This document shows positions 4,531 to 6,851 of a stretch of DNA of 6,851 bases, piece by piece. The first letter of the stretch is position 1; each line of letters opens with the position of its first letter. Source of the stretch: Ruminococcus sp. GTDB taxonomy: Bacteria; Bacillota_A; Clostridia; Oscillospirales; Ruminococcaceae. The stretch is from NCBI GenBank assembly GCA_017418765.1, contig JAFOMV010000265.1:1-6851 (forward strand), written 5' to 3'. The position numbers and the translations under genes were made by a program. The notes below the pieces were generated by a model. That model made no database searches. It worked only from the letters and a program-made list of their open reading frames with translations, and was not told the origin of the DNA.

Positions 4531-5163
4531 ATGCAGAAAGGTATTATCGGTAAGAAGATCGGTATGACACAGATCTTCGACGAAGCAGGAAAAGTTGTTC
4601 CTGTAACAGTTGTAGAAGCCGGCCCCTGCGTTGTAGTTCAGAAGAAGACCGTTGAAAACGACGGCTACGCTGCACTTCAGCTCGGTTACGGCGACGTTAA
4701 GGTTCAGAGAATGAACAAGCCAATGAAGGGCCATTTTGATAAGGCTGACGTGGCTTGCAAGAAGACTCTCAAGGAATTCAGACTTGAGGACTGTGATGCA
4801 CTTAACGTAGGCGACATCGTAAAGGCTGATACATTTGCAGTTGGCGACGCTATCGACGTTGTCGGCACAAGCAAGGGTAAGGGCTACGCAGGTCCTATCA
4901 AGCGCCACAATCAGCACAGACTTAAGGAAACTCACGGTACTGGCCCTGTTCACAGACAGGCAGGTTCAATGGGTGCTTGCTCATCCCCTTCAAGAATCTA
5001 CAAGGGTAAGGGCATGGCTGGCCATATGGGCGCAGAGCAGGTAACTGTTCAGAATCTCGAAATCGTTAAAATCGACGTTGAAAACAATCTCATCGCTATC
5101 AAGGGCGCAATTCCTGGTCCTAAGGGCGGTATCGTTTATATCGTTGACAGCGTTAAGGCTTAA
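4531..5163 (+). CDS. rplC: 50S ribosomal protein L3
   Basis: This 210-residue protein matches L3 throughout. It begins [18 protein letters not shown] and contains the full L3 signature at residues 102-125, from F102 through GTSKGKG to R125. The extended finger around residues 126-166 ([20 protein letters not shown], then GMAGHMG) reaches toward the peptidyl transferase centre. L3 is an early 23S rRNA binding protein that nucleates large subunit assembly. The glutamine methylated by PrmB in E. coli appears to be alanine here (A149), as is usual outside Proteobacteria. AGGAGG at 4516-4521 sets the start. A gap of 112 nt with three hairpins separates it from rpsJ, unusually long for this operon. 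Confidence 0.97.
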   Translation: MQKGIIGKKIGMTQIFDEAGKVVPVTVVEAGPCVVVQKKTVENDGYAALQLGYGDVKVQRMNKPMKGHFDKADVACKKTLKEFRLEDCDALNVGDIVKADTFAVGDAIDVVGTSKGKGYAGPIKRHNQHRLKETHGTGPVHRQAGSMGACSSPSRIYKGKGMAGHMGAEQVTVQNLEIVKIDVENNLIAIKGAIPGPKGGIVYIVDSVKA

Positions 5164-5180
5164 GGAAGGAGGAAGCGTAT

Positions 5181-5804
5181 ATGTCTACAATTTCAGTATT
5201 TGATATGACAGGTAAGCAGGTTTCCGAAACAGAGCTTAACGACGAAGTATTCGGAATCACTCCCAACGAAGGCGTTATGCACGCTGCAGTTGTTAATTAC
5301 CTCGCAAACCAGAGACAGGGTACACAGTCCACTCTTACAAGAACAGAAGTAAGCGGCGGCGGCAGAAAGCCCTGGAGACAGAAGGGTACAGGTCACGCAA
5401 GACAGGGTTCAACCCGTGCTCCACAGTGGGTACACGGCGGAATCGCTCTTGGTCCTAAGCCCAGAGATTATAGATATGCCCTGAACAAGAAGGTAAAGAG
5501 ACTTGCAATGAAGTCTGCGCTTTCTACTAAGGTCATCGACAACAACATGATCGTTCTTGACGCTCTCACACTTGAAAGCTACAAGACAAAGCCTGTTGTT
5601 GAAATGCTCAAGGCTCTCGGCGTTGAGGGCAAGGCTCTCATCGTTACAGCAGAGGCTGATGCAAAGGTTATCAAGAGCGCAGCTAACATCCCCGGTGTTA
5701 AGACTGCTGCTGTAAATACACTGAATGTATACGATATTCTCAACTACGATAAGTTCATCGTTGTTAAGAATGCAGTAGGAAAGATCGAGGAGGTGTACGC
5801 ATAA
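5181..5804 (+). CDS. rplD: 50S ribosomal protein L4 (L4/L1e family)
   Basis: This is a 207-residue L4 of normal length. The long arginine- and glycine-rich loop (about residues 45-95, with [20 protein letters not shown]) is the extension that lines the polypeptide exit tunnel near the macrolide site. The globular C-terminal part carries the family pattern [10 protein letters not shown]. In E. coli L4 also represses its own operon by binding the S10 leader, so it is a reasonable candidate regulator of the leader seen here, though that is inference. AAGGAGG (5166-5172) lies in the 17-nt gap after rplC, and the stop overlaps the rplW start by one base, so translational coupling is likely. Confidence 0.97.
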   Translation: MSTISVFDMTGKQVSETELNDEVFGITPNEGVMHAAVVNYLANQRQGTQSTLTRTEVSGGGRKPWRQKGTGHARQGSTRAPQWVHGGIALGPKPRDYRYALNKKVKRLAMKSALSTKVIDNNMIVLDALTLESYKTKPVVEMLKALGVEGKALIVTAEADAKVIKSAANIPGVKTAAVNTLNVYDILNYDKFIVVKNAVGKIEEVYA

Positions 5805-6097
5805 TGAAAGCACCACAGGATATCATTCTGAAGCCCGTTATCACAGAGAGATCTATGGACGATCTTCAGGCAGGAAAGTACACCTTTAAGGTTGCTAAGG
5901 ACGCTAACAAGTCCGAAATAAAGAAGGCTGTAGAGCAGCTCTTCGGCGTTGAAGTTGCTAAGGTAAACACACTCAACGTTAATGGCCGTAACAAGAGAGT
6001 TGGCAGATTCTTCGGTAAGACTGCTGACTGGAAAAAGGCTATCATCACTCTTACAGAGGGTTCAAAGACTATCGAATTCTTCGAGGGTATGGTTTGA
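5804..6097 (+). CDS. rplW: 50S ribosomal protein L23
   Basis: A 97-residue protein of normal L23 length. It shows [13 protein letters not shown] near the start, a central [17 protein letters not shown] segment and the loop [19 protein letters not shown], as in bacterial L23. L23 lies at the tunnel exit and is the docking site for trigger factor and the signal recognition particle. Its ATG shares one A with the rplD stop (TAATG), and the Shine-Dalgarno sequence GAGGAGG lies within the last codons of rplD (5787-5793), supporting coupled translation. Confidence 0.96.
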   Translation: MKAPQDIILKPVITERSMDDLQAGKYTFKVAKDANKSEIKKAVEQLFGVEVAKVNTLNVNGRNKRVGRFFGKTADWKKAIITLTEGSKTIEFFEGMV

Positions 6098-6139
6098 TCG
6101 GCTGAAAATTGAGCCGACACTTATGGGAGTAATGCTCCC
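6098..6139 (+). promoter_or_regulatory. two consecutive hairpins in the rplW-rplB gap
   Basis: TCGGCT (6098-6103) pairs with AGCCGA (6112-6117) around an 8-nt loop, starting right after the rplW stop. GGGAG (6125-6129) then pairs with CTCCC (6135-6139) around TAATG. No T-run follows either stem, and rplB continues in the same direction with its own ribosome binding site, so termination is not expected. A 10-bp palindrome TAATGCATTA (6145-6154) sits between them and the rplB Shine-Dalgarno sequence. Confidence 0.55.
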
Positions 6140-6170
6140 GACAATAATGCATTAAAGGAGAAAAGTTAAA

Positions 6171-6851
6171 ATGGCTATAAAGACTTATAAGCCTACGACA
6201 CCTTCGAGACGTCAGATGACTGTAACTGACTACTCGGTTCTGTCAAAGGTTGAGCCGGAGAAGAGCCTTCTCGAACCCATGAAGAAGAAGTCGGGAAGAA
6301 ACAGCTACGGCCGTATAACAGTTCGCCACAGAGGCGGCGGAAACAGAAGAAAGTACCGTATCATCGACTTCAAGAGAGACAAGGACAACATGATCGCAGT
6401 TGTCAAGACTCTTGAGTACGATCCGAACAGATCAGCTTTCATCGCTCTCGTTGAGTACGAGGACGGCGAAAAGAGATACATCCTTGCTCCTAACGGACTC
6501 AAGGTAGGCGACAAGATCGAGTCAGGTCCTGAGGCTGATATCAAGCCCGGCAACGCTCTCAAGCTCGCTGACATCCCTGTTGGTACTTTCATCCACGCTA
6601 TCGAGCTTTATCCCGGTAAGGGCGCTCAGCTCGTAAGAAGCGCAGGCAACCAGGCTCAGCTTATGGGTAAGGAAGACAAGTATGCACTCGTTAGACTTCC
6701 TTCAGGCGAAATGAGAAAGGTTCCGATCAACGCTAAGGCTGCTATCGGACAGGTTTCAAATATCGATCACGAGAACGTTAACTATGGTAAGGCAGGCCGT
6801 GTAAGAAACATGGGCTGGAGACCTACTGTTCGTGGTTCTGTCATGAACCCA
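6171..6851 (+). CDS. rplB: 50S ribosomal protein L2, truncated by the window edge
   Basis: The frame runs open from ATG 6171 to the right edge, giving 227 of an expected 275-280 residues. It starts [18 protein letters not shown] and contains the L2 core [19 protein letters not shown], the [10 protein letters not shown] segment and [17 protein letters not shown]. The window ends at VMNP, just before the DHPHGGG segment that holds the histidine important for peptidyl transfer in E. coli (H229). L2 is a primary 23S rRNA binding protein needed for subunit association and peptidyl transferase activity. AAAGGAG (6154-6160) lies ten bases upstream. The gene order S10-L3-L4-L23-L2 predicts S19, L22 and S3 next. 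Confidence 0.97.
   Translation, partial: MAIKTYKPTTPSRRQMTVTDYSVLSKVEPEKSLLEPMKKKSGRNSYGRITVRHRGGGNRRKYRIIDFKRDKDNMIAVVKTLEYDPNRSAFIALVEYEDGEKRYILAPNGLKVGDKIESGPEADIKPGNALKLADIPVGTFIHAIELYPGKGAQLVRSAGNQAQLMGKEDKYALVRLPSGEMRKVPINAKAAIGQVSNIDHENVNYGKAGRVRNMGWRPTVRGSVMNP

Noticed and set aside
4483..4953. 156-codon open frame on the minus strand over rplC
   Set aside because: It is a shadow of the strongly codon-biased rplC gene. It has no recognisable domain, and antisense frames stay open here because of the biased codon use.
6305..6592. 95-codon open frame on the minus strand within rplB
   Set aside because: It lies wholly antisense to conserved L2 sequence and has no family resemblance.

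Overview
The window looks like the chromosome of a low-to-moderate G+C Clostridia bacterium, most likely an Oscillospiraceae (Ruminococcus-type) gut anaerobe. The basis is the ribosomal protein sequences (for example the S10 stretch [14 protein letters not shown]), strong AGGAGG-type ribosome binding sites, consensus SigA promoters, and a GC-rich intergenic element of a style I associate with that group. The genus is inference. All genes read left to right.

Layout. Positions 1-101 hold the 3' end of nadC (NAD biosynthesis), closed by a hairpin terminator. Positions 130-444 hold no gene but contain several hairpins: a compact palindrome, a GC-rich paired-repeat element, and an orphan T-tailed terminator. 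A perfect-consensus promoter (TTGACA, 17 bp, TATAAT) then drives a 603-residue membrane-anchored glycerophosphodiester phosphodiesterase (510-2321). After a 54-nt inverted repeat and a short G-rich spacer comes a 409-residue polytopic acyltransferase of the OafA/WecH/OatA type (2471-3700). Both proteins probably act on envelope lipids or polymers, but no shared pathway can be proven from sequence.

The right half is the start of the S10 ribosomal protein operon: rpsJ (S10), rplC (L3), rplD (L4), rplW (L23) and the first 227 codons of rplB (L2), cut by the window edge. A strong promoter at 3750-3778 sits below an AT-rich segment and starts a leader of about 320 nt. The leader contains a nested hairpin, a textbook intrinsic terminator (3989-4022) and a segment that could pair either with the nested hairpin or with the terminator's 5' arm. 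That is the layout of a transcription attenuator, plausibly under autogenous ribosomal protein control, and it is the most interesting part of the window. Further hairpins lie in the rpsJ-rplC and rplW-rplB gaps, whereas the rplC-rplD and rplD-rplW junctions are tight.

Codon use changes sharply at rpsJ. The ribosomal genes strongly prefer ATC, AAG and GTT, while the two upstream membrane genes use many ATA codons; this fits high versus ordinary expression rather than gene transfer. I found no tRNA, rRNA, CRISPR array, insertion sequence or phage gene.
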